The notes: generated from the sequence alone by a model not told the origin. Positions 8,488 to 18,561 are shown, counted from the first letter of the stretch. The stretch is 37,470 bases of DNA from Candidatus Colivicinus equi (GCA_018064825.1 JAGHUL010000042.1:1-37470); one strand, 5' to 3'. A program made the numbers and translations.

Positions 8488-10163
8488 TATTCCATCATTG
8501 ATTTAACATAAGCAATAAAACCATCACATTTTGCTTTAGCTAAATCCATACTCTTATCCTTTACTGAAAGATAACATTTACATTTAGGTTCAGTACCTGA
8601 AGGTCTGATTGCGATAAATGAGCCATCTTCCAAATAATATTTTAACACATCAGAAACATCATGTTTCTTGAAATCTTCAACATTGCCATTCTCGTATACT
8701 TTTTGTAGTTTATAGTCTTCTATCTTTAAAGTTTTATATCCTGGCACTTGTAGAGGATTATTTCTTATCTTGTTCATAATTTCTTGAAGCTTAGCGGCAC
8801 CATCAGCACCTGGAAGCATAATGGAGAATTGTGTGTCATAATAATAGCCAACTTTATCATAAGCTTCATTCATTACATCAATTAATGTCTTTCCTTGTTT
8901 CAAATAATATGCACATGCTTCAGCTAATAACAAACAAGCTTGTGTAGCGTCTTTATCTCTAACAAATGGAGATATTAATGAACCGTATGATTCCTCATAT
9001 CCAAAGACATAATTCTTTTCATGAGTTTTTTCATACTGTCTAACTTTGTTGCCAATGTATTTGAAACCAGTTAGTGTTCTTTCATTATCACAATGATGAT
9101 ATCTAGCAATGGCTTCACCGATATCACTTGTAACTATCGTATTGAACATGCAAGGATTTTCAACTTTAATTCCTAAATCCTCATAAGAACTTAGAACATA
9201 TTCAAGTAATAAGGCACCTGTTTGGTTACCATTTAATACGATATATTCACCATTGTGTTTAATACCAACTCCCATTCTATCGCCATCAGGGTCAGTTACT
9301 AATAATAGCTTAGCATCAATTTCTTTAGCTAATTTTAGAACTTCTTCATAAGCACCCTTTTCTTCTGGATTAGGGGTCTTGGTATTAGAGAATGCTGGAT
9401 CAGGATATGCTTGGCATTCAACTTCGTATACATCATAGCCAGCCTTCTTTAAAGTTGACATAACCGGGATGTTTGAAGTTCCGTGTTCAGGTGAGAAAGC
9501 AATCTTGAAATTCTTTTCGACATCTTTTCTAAGCTGAATTCCTAAAACATTTTCTTCATATGCTTTATCAACTTCATCGTTTATTTCAACAATTAAACTC
9601 TTATCGTAATCTTCATCTGGTTTAATTTCTAGAATATCGCCAAGCAAACTAATCTCATCGATAACATTTTGGGCCAATTCAGGAATTAATTGACAGCCTG
9701 TCTCATCGTATAATTTATAGCCGTTATATTCTTTAGGATTATGTGAAGCAGTAACCATAATACCACCATCGCATTTTAGATATCTAACTGCAAAAGACAA
9801 CTCTGGTGTAGGTCTTAATGAATCAAAAATATAAGCTTTGATTCCCTTTGAAGCTAACAATTTAGCACAGTCATAAGAAAATTCTTTTGAATTATAACGA
9901 TTATCATAACCGATAGCTACTGACTTTTTACTATTCTTGTTCAAGTAATTCGCAAAGCCTAATGTTGCTTTTCTAATAGTATGAATATTAAGCCTATTTG
10001 GGCCAACACCCATTAGTCCTCTCATACCAGCGGTACCGAATTGAACATCAGTATAGAATGAATCCAAGATTTCTTTTTCTGATAAATTCTCTAATTCGTT
10101 TTTTAAACTTGGGTCTAGATTTGGATGGTTTTTCCAATGTTCATACAATTCTTTTACTTCCAT
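8487..10163 (-). CDS. pgcA: Phosphoglucomutase/phosphomannomutase
   Basis: 558 aa, alpha-D-phosphohexomutase family. GTAGMRGLMGVGPNRLN at the N-terminus, phosphoserine loop TASHNPKEYNGYK, metal loop DPDGDRMG, sugar loop GYEESYG and phosphate loop RPSGTEPK are all present, so the enzyme looks intact. It interconverts glucose-6-P and glucose-1-P (or the mannose equivalents), feeding glycogen, teichoic acid or exopolysaccharide synthesis. Length and motif set fit the PgcA/YhxB type. AGGAGG precedes the ATG directly after the ptsH terminator. Confidence 0.93.
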   Translation of the reverse strand: MEVKELYEHWKNHPNLDPSLKNELENLSEKEILDSFYTDVQFGTAGMRGLMGVGPNRLNIHTIRKATLGFANYLNKNSKKSVAIGYDNRYNSKEFSYDCAKLLASKGIKAYIFDSLRPTPELSFAVRYLKCDGGIMVTASHNPKEYNGYKLYDETGCQLIPELAQNVIDEISLLGDILEIKPDEDYDKSLIVEINDEVDKAYEENVLGIQLRKDVEKNFKIAFSPEHGTSNIPVMSTLKKAGYDVYEVECQAYPDPAFSNTKTPNPEEKGAYEEVLKLAKEIDAKLLLVTDPDGDRMGVGIKHNGEYIVLNGNQTGALLLEYVLSSYEDLGIKVENPCMFNTIVTSDIGEAIARYHHCDNERTLTGFKYIGNKVRQYEKTHEKNYVFGYEESYGSLISPFVRDKDATQACLLLAEACAYYLKQGKTLIDVMNEAYDKVGYYYDTQFSIMLPGADGAAKLQEIMNKIRNNPLQVPGYKTLKIEDYKLQKVYENGNVEDFKKHDVSDVLKYYLEDGSFIAIRPSGTEPKCKCYLSVKDKSMDLAKAKCDGFIAYVKSMME

Positions 10164-10182
10164 ATATCCTCCTAAATTAAAT

Positions 10183-10204
10183 AAGGGAGAACTCTGTCTC
10201 CCTT
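10183..10204 (-). terminator. Terminator between ptsH and pgcA
   Basis: AAGGGAGA / TCTCCCTT, 8-bp stem with a 6-nt loop, followed on the minus strand by ATTTAATTT. The tail runs straight into the AGGAGG of pgcA. Confidence 0.7.
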
Positions 10205-10227
10205 GTTTTGTAAAAGTAATCTAATAT

Positions 10228-10494
10228 CTATTTAATAACTTTTTGAGTTCTTAAAATCTCTTCGATTGTTGTGATGGCAGTATCTTCATCTTCACCTTCA
10301 CAAGAAATAACGATTTCAGATTGAGTAGGAATACCTAGTGACATAACACCCATAATTGATTTCATGTTTACAGATCTTTCCTTAAAAGATACTTTAACAT
10401 CACATTTGAACTTACTTGCAGCATTAACAGCTACTGTAGCTGGACGAGCATGTAGACCTACTGGATCGATAACAAGAACATTTATTTCCTTCAT
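10228..10494 (-). CDS. ptsH: Phosphocarrier protein HPr
   Basis: 88 aa. It carries phosphate from enzyme I to the sugar-specific EIIA components via His15 (GLHARPA) and also has regulatory Ser46 (MKSIMGVMSLG). That serine is the HPr kinase site that makes HPr a corepressor of CcpA in Firmicutes. ptsI is not adjacent, unlike in Bacillus; the gene is monocistronic between its own promoter and a terminator. SD AAAGGAG. A near-consensus cre site lies in its promoter, suggesting feedback control by CcpA and HPr-Ser-P. Confidence 0.97.
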   Translation of the reverse strand: MKEINVLVIDPVGLHARPATVAVNAASKFKCDVKVSFKERSVNMKSIMGVMSLGIPTQSEIVISCEGEDEDTAITTIEEILRTQKVIK

Positions 10495-10532
10495 TATAAT
10501 TTTCTCCTTTACAATATACTATGTACTTTTTA

Positions 10533-10561
10533 ATTTTAATATTGTAAGCGCTTTATTGCAA
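10533..10561 (-). promoter_or_regulatory. ptsH promoter
   Basis: On the minus strand -35 TTGCAA, a 17-nt spacer and -10 TAAAAT, followed by a short leader ending in AAAGGAG. Confidence 0.6.
10543..10556. promoter_or_regulatory. cre (CcpA) operator in the ptsH promoter
   Basis: TGTAAGCGCTTTAT (plus strand) matches the cre consensus TGWAARCGYTWNCW at 13 of 14 positions. It sits between the -35 and -10, so CcpA binding should repress. Confidence 0.7.
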
Positions 10562-10585
10562 TAGTTTGTGCACATTTTTGCCACA

Positions 10586-11044
10586 TTATTTATGATAAAT
10601 TTCATGATTTAATATCTTGAAACTACGATAAATTTGTTCTAGCAATATTAATCTTGTCATTTGATGTAGAAAAGTTAAATCAGATAGTTTAATAGCTTCG
10701 TTAGCTCTTTTTCTTAATCTATCGCTTAATCCTAAAGAACCACCAATTACAAAAGTTATTTTTGAATATGATACAAACAATTTATCTATTTTGTTACTAA
10801 GTGAAATAGAATCGATATTTTTGCCATGAAGATCTAACAAAATAACATATTCATCATTATTTATTTTCTCCAATACCCTATCAGCTTCTTTTTCTAACAC
10901 AGCTTTATCATCTTGGATAATTGGTTCATCTTTAACTTCGACTATCTCAAGTTTATGATATTTGTTTATTCTTTTTGAATAATCATTAATTAAATTACTA
11001 AGATTTTGGTCTTTGACCTTACCAACACAGACAATCTTAATCAT
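10586..11044 (-). CDS. rlmH: 23S rRNA (pseudouridine1915-N3)-methyltransferase RlmH
   Basis: 152 aa SPOUT methyltransferase. N-terminal IKIVCVGKVKD, knot region FVIGGSLGLSD with SAM-binding glycines, and LSDLTFLHQMTRLILLEQIYR followed by the conserved C-terminal IYHK. It methylates helix 69 pseudouridine 1915 on assembled 70S ribosomes. Full length. It is the last gene of the rpsF-to-rlmH block and overlaps the htrA end by 8 nt; the htrA-rlmH neighbourhood also occurs in Bacillus. Confidence 0.96.
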   Translation of the reverse strand: MIKIVCVGKVKDQNLSNLINDYSKRINKYHKLEIVEVKDEPIIQDDKAVLEKEADRVLEKINNDEYVILLDLHGKNIDSISLSNKIDKLFVSYSKITFVIGGSLGLSDRLRKRANEAIKLSDLTFLHQMTRLILLEQIYRSFKILNHEIYHK

Positions 11045-12083
11045 TTAAGTTACCAATTATTTCTATTGTTTCGTTATCTCTAACAATATTGAACGTAAAT
11101 GATGTTTCATCGCTATATAAAATATTTAGATATCCATTAATATCATTAACCTCAACGCCATTAATCGTTAATATAACATCACCTTGTTTGATGCCAACAT
11201 TACTAGCTAAACTGTTTTCATTAACTTTATTTACATATAAGCCATTTATTATTTCGACATTTAGATTTAAATAGCTCTTTTCGTAGTTTTGTAAATTCTT
11301 AATAAATGTACCTTTGACACCTAAATTCAATTTATTGACAGTATTTCCTTCAATCAATTTATCTGCTATTAATTTTGCTTCGTTAATTGTTAAAGCAAAA
11401 CTTGTGTCATCTTCTTCCTTCATCAAAGACATGCCGATTACTTCACCAGCCATATTGAATACAGGAGAGCCGCTATATCCTTGTTTTAAATTATTAGATA
11501 AAACCATTAAATTCATGTCATATACATAACGTTGTTCTTCGTATTCGATAGTGTTTTCAACGTTGACTATATCATTTGAAATCATGCCAAGTTCTACACT
11601 ATTACGATATTCAAGTGAATTTGGCGTACCAATGCTTATTACGAATTCACCAGCCTTTAATAGTGAAGCGTCACCAAATTTAGCGATTTGAATATCATAA
11701 GGAACAACTAATTCTATTACCGCAAGATCATTAAATGCATCAAAACCAATTATTTCTCCTTGGCAAGAATAAGCACTATCAAAAGTAACTGTAATATAAG
11801 TAGCATCACTCACACCATGATATGTAGTTATGACATATAATTTATCTTCTACTTGCTTATAAGCAAAACCAGAACTAATAGTATTATCTGCATTTACAGT
11901 TACGACTGATGATTTAACTTCATCAATAATCTTTGTAAAATCAGTAGAAAAACCTGATACATTATATTCATCAATGTTTTCGTTTTTAGCTGTCTCTTCT
12001 TTTTTGCTCATAGAAACAGTTAAGGCTGTTAACCATATCAATACAATAATAAGCAAAATAATAACAATCGAATTGTTTTTCAT
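11037..12083 (-). CDS. HtrA-like serine protease with PDZ domain
   Basis: 348 aa, extracytoplasmic quality-control protease. N-terminal membrane anchor (about 5-24), then a trypsin-like domain with triad His89 (TTYHGV), Asp119 (FNDLAVIEL) and Ser204 in QGYSGSP. The oxyanion motif differs slightly from the usual GNSGGP. One C-terminal PDZ domain (about 255-345, GLYVNKVNENSLASNVGI, GDVILTINGVEV) follows. DegP/HtrA architecture with a single PDZ. It sits between the M23 peptidase and rlmH in the envelope-and-replication operon. Confidence 0.88.
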   Translation of the reverse strand: MKNNSIVIILLIIVLIWLTALTVSMSKKEETAKNENIDEYNVSGFSTDFTKIIDEVKSSVVTVNADNTISSGFAYKQVEDKLYVITTYHGVSDATYITVTFDSAYSCQGEIIGFDAFNDLAVIELVVPYDIQIAKFGDASLLKAGEFVISIGTPNSLEYRNSVELGMISNDIVNVENTIEYEEQRYVYDMNLMVLSNNLKQGYSGSPVFNMAGEVIGMSLMKEEDDTSFALTINEAKLIADKLIEGNTVNKLNLGVKGTFIKNLQNYEKSYLNLNVEIINGLYVNKVNENSLASNVGIKQGDVILTINGVEVNDINGYLNILYSDETSFTFNIVRDNETIEIIGNLND

Positions 12084-12086
12084 ATA

Positions 12087-13598
12087 TTACTCCACATTTA
12101 CCATTGAACAAGGTAAGAAATCACACGGATCATATCTTTCGCCTTCATATTCAATAGTGAAGTGAAGATGAACACCATACGATCTACCCGTATTTCCCAT
12201 TTGTGCAATTAGTTGGCCTCTGACAACACTTTGGCCTACTTCAACATATTGTTCATTTAAGTGCATATAGATAGTAGTGAATCCATTTTGATGATCTATA
12301 TATATGTAGTATCCCATATCTGATAAGTAACCAACTTCACTTACTACGCCACTATCTGCCGCATAAATATTACAGTATGTAACGTATTCATTAACAATAT
12401 CCATACCCGAGTGGTTTGCACGGCACATATATAAACACGTAATTGCTGGATTATCAACTGGCCATTGGAAATTACCAGTACCAGCAATACTAACATAGTG
12501 TGTACCTATGGCTATAACACCTTGCACAGGTTCTTTAACAACCGTTTCAGATTTTAAATTACCTTGTTCCAAGACACCGTTTACCCAGATTTCTTCATAC
12601 AAAGTATTCTTCAAACCAGTTTCTTCTTCAACCCTAGTTTTAGCGCTACCTGCATCAAGTTCCTCATCTTGTACATATAGTGGTGCTTCTGGATATGTTG
12701 TTTCTTGAGAAAGGTTCTCTTTAGTAACAACAACAGTTATTGGCGAAGTGTAATATGTAACATTTAAAGTCATACCTGGAGTAATAACTTGTTCAGGACT
12801 AGTTAAAACATTAGGATTTAACATAACAATTTGCTTTGGCGACATATCGCCGAAATAATAACCTACACCTTGTAAAGTATCACCTTCAACAGTTGTATAA
12901 TATTGTCTTTCCGTATTTCTGCCATAACATAAGAATTCGTAAATATCTTTTTTATTCGTATATATATTTTCAGGAGACACAATAGCTTCTTTTGTTGTGA
13001 TTGATTCTAGAATATTAACTCCTGTTTCAACAACACCATAATCTTCAGGATTAGAAATTGTCTCATTATTTCTTATTTTTGTTAATGAATCTTCGGAAAT
13101 GAAGTTCAATAGAAAATCATCAATAGCTTGATAAAAAACGTCTCTATTTTTAACATATATTATTTCATACACACCATTATCAGTAGAGAATTCTACAGCA
13201 GTTGTTTTAATTCCGAGTAAGCTATTATCAACAAGATAGTTAAATATCTCGTCATCAATATTTTCAAATTTTATATTTGATTTTTCTTTAACAACATAAG
13301 TATCTTCACCAAGACCTAATTCTGTATCAGGAAAATCATCTTTATAATCATTATATTTTTCTTTAATGCGATTCATTAAATAATCATAGTCAGTAACAAC
13401 GCCAATTAGTCTTCCGTCATTATATATCTTTGAATATGTTTCTTCTTCATCCAGATATTTTTCTATTTTTTGGTTTACCAAAGATACTTCATTGATGAAG
13501 TCTGCTTCAATGATCTTATTTTCAAATAACTCAGGCAAACCTAGAACAATGCCTAAAGCCATTAAAAGGCAGAAAATAACCGCAACAACCTTCTTCAA
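12087..13598 (-). CDS. Secreted LysM-G5-M23 metallopeptidase
   Basis: 503 aa. N-terminal signal/anchor (VVAVIFCLLMALGIVLG), a unique region to about 230, LysM (YYTTVEGDTLQGVGYYF, about 233-282), a G5-like domain (about 290-365) and a C-terminal M23 (LytM/lysostaphin) domain. Zinc ligands are visible: H396 and D400 in NHSGMDIV, HLH 477-479, and H446. It is probably a peptidoglycan endopeptidase or an EnvC-like wall regulator outside the membrane. The start is TTG with GGAGG 8 nt upstream. It lies 3 nt from dnaB. Confidence 0.88.
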   Translation of the reverse strand: MKKVVAVIFCLLMALGIVLGLPELFENKIIEADFINEVSLVNQKIEKYLDEEETYSKIYNDGRLIGVVTDYDYLMNRIKEKYNDYKDDFPDTELGLGEDTYVVKEKSNIKFENIDDEIFNYLVDNSLLGIKTTAVEFSTDNGVYEIIYVKNRDVFYQAIDDFLLNFISEDSLTKIRNNETISNPEDYGVVETGVNILESITTKEAIVSPENIYTNKKDIYEFLCYGRNTERQYYTTVEGDTLQGVGYYFGDMSPKQIVMLNPNVLTSPEQVITPGMTLNVTYYTSPITVVVTKENLSQETTYPEAPLYVQDEELDAGSAKTRVEEETGLKNTLYEEIWVNGVLEQGNLKSETVVKEPVQGVIAIGTHYVSIAGTGNFQWPVDNPAITCLYMCRANHSGMDIVNEYVTYCNIYAADSGVVSEVGYLSDMGYYIYIDHQNGFTTIYMHLNEQYVEVGQSVVRGQLIAQMGNTGRSYGVHLHFTIEYEGERYDPCDFLPCSMVNVE

Positions 13599-13601
13599 CG
13601 A

Positions 13602-14939
13602 TTATCCCTCCATGTTATTTTTTATGCCATAGAAAGCATTAATATCCTTCTCAAAAGCAAGCTTAATATTACCAGTAGGACCATTACGATGTTTTGCTAA
13701 ACTTAAATCAACATCTTCCCTAGTTTGACTATCGTTTGCTTCACGATTATAGTAAGCATCACGATATAAGAACATAACGATATCGGCATCTTGTTCCAAA
13801 GCACCAGATTCACGCAAATCTGAAAGCATTGGATGTTTGTCTTGTCTAGATTCGACGCTACGAGAAAGTTGAGATAAAGCAATTACCGGTGTACTTAATT
13901 CTCTAGCCATCGCTTTTAATCTACGTGATATTTCTGAAACTTCTTGTTGTCTAGATTCCGATTTAGAATTAGCGCTAATCAATTGAATATAATCGACAAC
14001 AATTAAACTCAAGCCATGATCTTGCGACAGCTTTCTAGCCTTGGCAAACATATCCGATACTTTGATGCCTGGAGTATCATCGATATAGAATTTTTGTCTT
14101 CTTAATTCCTGTGATGCTTCATTTAATTTCGACCAATCAGCATCACTTAATTGTCCAGTTCTTATTTTTTGAATTTCAACTTTTGACTTACATGATAATA
14201 TTCTAGTCGCAACTTGTTCAGCAGGCATTTCCAAAGAGAAAATAGCTATAGCACCTTGCGAAACTGAAGCACTATTAACAGCAAAGTTTAATGCAAGAGC
14301 AGTTTTACCCATAGAAGGTCTAGCTGCTAAGATAATCAAATCACCCTTTTGGAAACCATTAGTATATCTATCTAAGTCTGCATATAAACTTCTTACACCA
14401 GTTGATTGGCCTAACTCTTGAATTTGTTCAACATGTTTCAATGTTTCTTCAAATAGTTGGTTTCCCGAAATAAAATCGTTATCCGTTCTAGAACGAGTAA
14501 CATTTAAAATCTTATCTTCAGCTGTTTGTAACATATCATCAACGTTAGTTTCGCTCTTCAAAGCATCATTACTGATTTCTTCGCCAACTTTGATAATCTG
14601 TCTAGCTAAAGATTTGTTCTTGATTATTTTGATATATTCCTTAGTGTTAGTAGCAGAAATGGTTGAATCAGCTAATCTCATCAAATATTCTAAACCACCA
14701 ACTTTATCATAAATGCCGTAATCTTTTAATTTTGTACTTAGAGAAATGGTATCGATTTTTTCTTTGTTTTCATACATCGAAGCCATAATATTATAAATAT
14801 TTTTGTGGTTATCCAAATAAAAATCATCCGCAACAATATTTGCATCTATCGCTTCTCTAATAGCTTGTTCATAAAGCATTATATTACCAAGTAATGATTC
14901 TTCTGCTTCAATAGAATATGGCATTGCCTTATTGCTCAT
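13602..14939 (-). CDS. dnaB: Replicative DNA helicase DnaB
   Basis: 445 aa hexameric replication-fork helicase (called DnaC in Bacillus). The N-terminal primase-interaction domain begins MPYSIEAEESLLGNIM. A linker precedes a RecA-like core with Walker A ARPSMGKTALALNFA, Walker B LIVVDYIQLI, the H4-type LSQLSRSVE and the R-finger region KHRNGPTGNIKLAF. Full length with no intein. It is 1 nt from rplI, a near-universal Firmicute neighbourhood. Confidence 0.97.
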   Translation of the reverse strand: MSNKAMPYSIEAEESLLGNIMLYEQAIREAIDANIVADDFYLDNHKNIYNIMASMYENKEKIDTISLSTKLKDYGIYDKVGGLEYLMRLADSTISATNTKEYIKIIKNKSLARQIIKVGEEISNDALKSETNVDDMLQTAEDKILNVTRSRTDNDFISGNQLFEETLKHVEQIQELGQSTGVRSLYADLDRYTNGFQKGDLIILAARPSMGKTALALNFAVNSASVSQGAIAIFSLEMPAEQVATRILSCKSKVEIQKIRTGQLSDADWSKLNEASQELRRQKFYIDDTPGIKVSDMFAKARKLSQDHGLSLIVVDYIQLISANSKSESRQQEVSEISRRLKAMARELSTPVIALSQLSRSVESRQDKHPMLSDLRESGALEQDADIVMFLYRDAYYNREANDSQTREDVDLSLAKHRNGPTGNIKLAFEKDINAFYGIKNNMEG

Positions 14940-14940
14940 T

Positions 14941-15381
14941 TTAGTTCTCCGTTAGCTTAACATTAATTATACCAATTACATCTTTGTATAATTCTATTTT
15001 TATCTTATATGAACCTAATTCATTAAGTGGTTCGTTATCTTTTATTTTACGTTTATCTATGATAATACCTTGTTTCTTTAGCTCATCTTCAATTTGTTTA
15101 GTTGAAACTGAGCCAGATACTCTTCCATCAGAAGCTTTTACTTTAAATTCTAAAGTTTTTTCTTCAAGGACTTTCTTTAATTCTAAAGCTTTCTGTCTAT
15201 TGTTTTCATCTTCAATAGCTTTTTGTTCGTTCTGTTTTTCTAATACCTTATTTGCAGTAGCACTAGCTTGAACAGCTAAGCCTCTAGCAATCAAAAAGTT
15301 TCTTCCATAACCATCCGCAACTGTCTTAACTTCACCCTTTTTGCCGACTTTAGTAACATCTTGTAACAAAATAACCTTCAT
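14941..15381 (-). CDS. rplI: 50S ribosomal protein bL9
   Basis: 146 aa. N-terminal domain [31 protein letters not shown] is the standard bL9 signature. A long connecting helix (about 42-75) and a C-terminal domain follow ([14 protein letters not shown]). The length is normal. It is translationally close to gdpP (1-nt gap) and dnaB. Confidence 0.97.
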   Translation of the reverse strand: MKVILLQDVTKVGKKGEVKTVADGYGRNFLIARGLAVQASATANKVLEKQNEQKAIEDENNRQKALELKKVLEEKTLEFKVKASDGRVSGSVSTKQIEDELKKQGIIIDKRKIKDNEPLNELGSYKIKIELYKDVIGIINVKLTEN

Positions 15382-15382
15382 C

Positions 15383-17323
15383 TTAATCCTCCTTTTTGAA
15401 ATTATTAAGAACGCCTAATAATTCATCTTCAACTTTAGCAACTGTAGTATCAGTTCTTTGCAAACCAGCAGCTGTCATATGACCGCCACCATGCATCTTT
15501 TCCAAAATCGCTTGAACGTTGATACCGCCATTAGATCTAGCAGTAACAATAACTTCATTTTCGTCACTATTACAAATTACAAATGCAGCTTCAGCTTCCT
15601 TAGTTTTAACCATTGCATCAGCAGCTTGCGAAGCAATTGTACGAGAATATTTATCTTCGTACATAGCTGAAATAAATAAATTCTTATAAACTGCTTTACC
15701 AGCGTTAATTATTCTTGAACGTTTCAATATATTCTCATATGGTTCTTTTACTAAATCATCGCATTCTGCTGGATCAGCACCATAGTGTCTTAATAATTTT
15801 AATGAATCAAATGTTCTAACACCCGTTCTGACTCTAAATCTATCAGTGTCTATTAATATGCCTAGATACATAATGTTAGCCTCTTGAGAAGACAATTCAA
15901 AGTCCCTAGATAGATATGGTAAGAACTCTGCTGTAATTTCACATGTCGACGAAGCACTCGCCTCAACATAAACCATCAGCGGACTAATATCTAAGTCAGC
16001 TTTACGGCGATGGTGGTCAATTATTACGATTCGTTTTGCCTTCTCTAACAATTCTTGAGAATTGGATTGTAACTTACTATGATGATCGACCATAATAACT
16101 AAACAATCATCATCTAATAAATTAATAGCTTCTTCTTGGCTAATAAAATTATGCTTTGCATATAGTGTTTCACGATATTTGTTGATTACTTCATTGATTG
16201 TAGGCTCAATACCGCCAGTCTTTGATACAATATATGCCTTCTTACCAAAATCAGCTACGGTATTAGATACAGATAGTGCAGCGCCAACACAATCAGCATC
16301 CATATATTTGTGACCAACAATAATAACTTTACTAGATTTATTAACTAGATCTTTAATGCTATTAAAGATAACTCTTACTTTAACCTTGCTTTGTTTTTCT
16401 TTAGCTTCAGTTGAACCGCCATAGAATGTAGCATCTTCGCCAATCTTTCTAACTGCAACTTGGTCACCACCTCTAGATTGAGCTAGTTCGATTAATGCTT
16501 GAGCCTCATCGCTAAGTTCATCTAAATCATCAGAGCCTCTTGCGAACGACAGAGACAAAGTAATATCTAAATCTCCTTGTTTTGCTTGTCTTCTAACAAC
16601 ATTCAAAATAGAGAAATGGTCTTTTAATAGTTCTTCGTATTGTTTCTCATTCAAGATAAGAAGCATTTTAGAACTTCTAAGTGTTTTATAAACAATACCA
16701 AATTTCTTGAAGTATTCCATAACTGGAATCTTGATATTTGCATTGATGTATGAAATATCATCTTCTGTTTCATTTATTTCATCATAGTTATCGTAACTTA
16801 ATAATCCTAATACATATGCGCTGTCATTAATTTTTTTGCTTAAATCGCTTTCTTTGGTAATGTCCTTAAAAATTAACACTGAAGCGTCTGCATATTTATG
16901 AACAGAATACTTATTGTCGTTAATTGTGATCTTGTTACGATCGCTATTACCTTGAATGATATCCTGGATTTCAGGAAGCCAAGTCAATAACTTTTCACCC
17001 GTCTTATTAAGATCTCGTTCTTCAAAGAAATCTGACATCCAAGTTATCTCATAAAGTTCATCATAAACAAGGATGCCAACATTGCCCTGCTTTAAAGCGT
17101 CAGAAACCGATTTATCAATACTATCTTTTATTTCTTTACTTGATTCAGCTAATAATGAATCATATGAAAAATAGATGACAAAAGTTAATGCTAAGTAAAT
17201 AACAGCAATTACGCTTGACAAGATAATATTCATTTCAAAAACAAAATGAGCTATACCTATAGCAAGCACAGTAGCAATAGCTACCGCAATAATAAGTGCC
17301 TTTAATCCTTGTCTTTTACTCAT
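15383..17323 (-). CDS. gdpP: c-di-AMP phosphodiesterase GdpP
   Basis: About 646 aa. Two N-terminal membrane helices, a PAS-like sensor (about 80-150), a degenerate GGDEF domain (about 170-300) and a DHH/DHHA1 phosphodiesterase. Catalytic motifs seen are [28 protein letters not shown] and the C-terminal [10 protein letters not shown]. It hydrolyses c-di-AMP, controlling turgor and cell-wall homeostasis. The ORF track starts at an upstream TTG (17335). The ATG at 17323 is preferred because GAGG lies 6 nt before it and the protein then begins MSKRQGLK. It overlaps yybS by 8 nt. Confidence 0.94.
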   Translation of the reverse strand: MSKRQGLKALIIAVAIATVLAIGIAHFVFEMNIILSSVIAVIYLALTFVIYFSYDSLLAESSKEIKDSIDKSVSDALKQGNVGILVYDELYEITWMSDFFEERDLNKTGEKLLTWLPEIQDIIQGNSDRNKITINDNKYSVHKYADASVLIFKDITKESDLSKKINDSAYVLGLLSYDNYDEINETEDDISYINANIKIPVMEYFKKFGIVYKTLRSSKMLLILNEKQYEELLKDHFSILNVVRRQAKQGDLDITLSLSFARGSDDLDELSDEAQALIELAQSRGGDQVAVRKIGEDATFYGGSTEAKEKQSKVKVRVIFNSIKDLVNKSSKVIIVGHKYMDADCVGAALSVSNTVADFGKKAYIVSKTGGIEPTINEVINKYRETLYAKHNFISQEEAINLLDDDCLVIMVDHHSKLQSNSQELLEKAKRIVIIDHHRRKADLDISPLMVYVEASASSTCEITAEFLPYLSRDFELSSQEANIMYLGILIDTDRFRVRTGVRTFDSLKLLRHYGADPAECDDLVKEPYENILKRSRIINAGKAVYKNLFISAMYEDKYSRTIASQAADAMVKTKEAEAAFVICNSDENEVIVTARSNGGINVQAILEKMHGGGHMTAAGLQRTDTTVAKVEDELLGVLNNFKKED

Positions 17324-18266
17324 GAAGCGCCTCAACTTGTTCTTCTAGTTTCTTTCTAAGTGGGCCTGCCCCATATAAGAAACCAACAATAATTACTGCC
17401 ACCAAAATAGCAGGAATGAATAAAGATAATATCACAACGATTGTCCCGATATTCTTCTTCATAATCAACTTTCCGTAAATTGTTAAGAACAAATAGCCAT
17501 AGAACAACAAAACTATAAGTCCTAAAATCGAGACTACTATTGAGACATATTTAACAGTCTCGTTAGTAAAATAACGGTTTAAGAACAAAGAAAATAAAGA
17601 AAGAAAACTAACATACGCCAAAATAGGATTTGGTTTAATGTTGTAAATATTTGTGTTTTCGACATCTTTTATCTTAAATCTCTTCAATAAGAAGATTGAC
17701 ATTAAGTGAATAATGACACCTTCCATAGCACCAGTTAATATAGTTGAGAAAATGAATACTATTGTCAATAGCACAGTGAAGTTAATACCCATTTGATTAA
17801 ATACAAGTTGATAATCCATGCCTCCAGCTTGTGACATTTGATTAAATACTTCTGATAATTCTTTTAGTTGAGTAGCTAAAGGCATACCCAATAATGGATA
17901 GATAACTAAACAAACCAAAACTTCACATGCGACATAAGCGATTATTGCAACAAATAGCAATAAAGACTTATTACAATTTTTATTCAAAAAATAACTATAT
18001 AAAACACCAGTGATTACACCAGCCGGTACAAATATCAAGTATGATGTATATAGATTTCCAAGAATAAAACTAAGAATCACAATGCCAACAGATAGCACAA
18101 TGCCATCTTTTGTGGAATACATTGCAGAATACATAATAACGATAATTGGCACTACTAAAACAACCAATTCCGTGAATAAAAAGGCCGTAACTCTATCAAT
18201 TAATACTAGGGCTCCAAAGATGGCAAGCATCATAGCACCCTGCGTCATTTTCTTTGTTTTATTCAT
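17316..18266 (-). CDS. YybS-family (DUF2232) multi-pass membrane protein
   Basis: 316 aa with about eight hydrophobic segments, fitting the YybS/DUF2232 family found upstream of gdpP in Firmicutes. The fold resembles small-molecule transporter subunits, and no biochemical function is established. An 8-nt overlap with gdpP indicates coupling. It starts 24 nt after a strong terminator that follows rpsR, so its level is probably set by read-through. SD GGAG. Confidence 0.8.
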   Translation of the reverse strand: MNKTKKMTQGAMMLAIFGALVLIDRVTAFLFTELVVLVVPIIVIMYSAMYSTKDGIVLSVGIVILSFILGNLYTSYLIFVPAGVITGVLYSYFLNKNCNKSLLLFVAIIAYVACEVLVCLVIYPLLGMPLATQLKELSEVFNQMSQAGGMDYQLVFNQMGINFTVLLTIVFIFSTILTGAMEGVIIHLMSIFLLKRFKIKDVENTNIYNIKPNPILAYVSFLSLFSLFLNRYFTNETVKYVSIVVSILGLIVLLFYGYLFLTIYGKLIMKKNIGTIVVILSLFIPAILVAVIIVGFLYGAGPLRKKLEEQVEALHE

Positions 18267-18289
18267 TCTTAAACTCCAAAATTAATAAA

Positions 18290-18317
18290 AATGCCTCCAT
18301 AAAAAGATGGAGGCATT
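18290..18317 (-). terminator. Strong terminator after rpsR, inside the operon
   Basis: AATGCCTCCAT / ATGGAGGCATT, 11-bp stem with a 6-nt loop, followed on the minus strand by TTTTATTAATTTT. It separates rpsF-ssb-rpsR from yybS-gdpP-rplI-dnaB and lies just before the yybS ribosome site. Confidence 0.88.
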
Positions 18318-18330
18318 ATTTAATAACTAA

Positions 18331-18561
18331 TTAATCAGCAATATAAGGAAGTAGAGCCATTTGACGAGCTCTCTTGATAGCAGTTGCTAACATTCTTTGG
18401 TATTTTGAGCTTGTTCCAGTAACTCTTCTAGGAGTAATCTTTCCGTTTGGAGAGATAAACTTCTTTAATAGTTCTACATCTTTATAATCAATATAATCGA
18501 TTTTGTTCTTAGTGAAGTAACAAACTTTCTTATATCCGACTCTTTGTTTTCTAAAAGCCAT
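18331..18561 (-). CDS. rpsR: 30S ribosomal protein bS18
   Basis: 76 aa. [32 protein letters not shown] and [20 protein letters not shown] are standard bS18 sequences. It binds as a heterodimer with bS6, encoded two genes upstream. It has a single cysteine only. SD AAAGGAT-like. Followed by the strong terminator at 18290-18317. Confidence 0.97.
   Translation of the reverse strand: MAFRKQRVGYKKVCYFTKNKIDYIDYKDVELLKKFISPNGKITPRRVTGTSSKYQRMLATAIKRARQMALLPYIAD

Noticed and set aside
17324-17335. TTG start for gdpP given in the ORF track
   Set aside because: An ATG four codons later has GAGG at proper spacing and gives the usual GdpP N-terminus.
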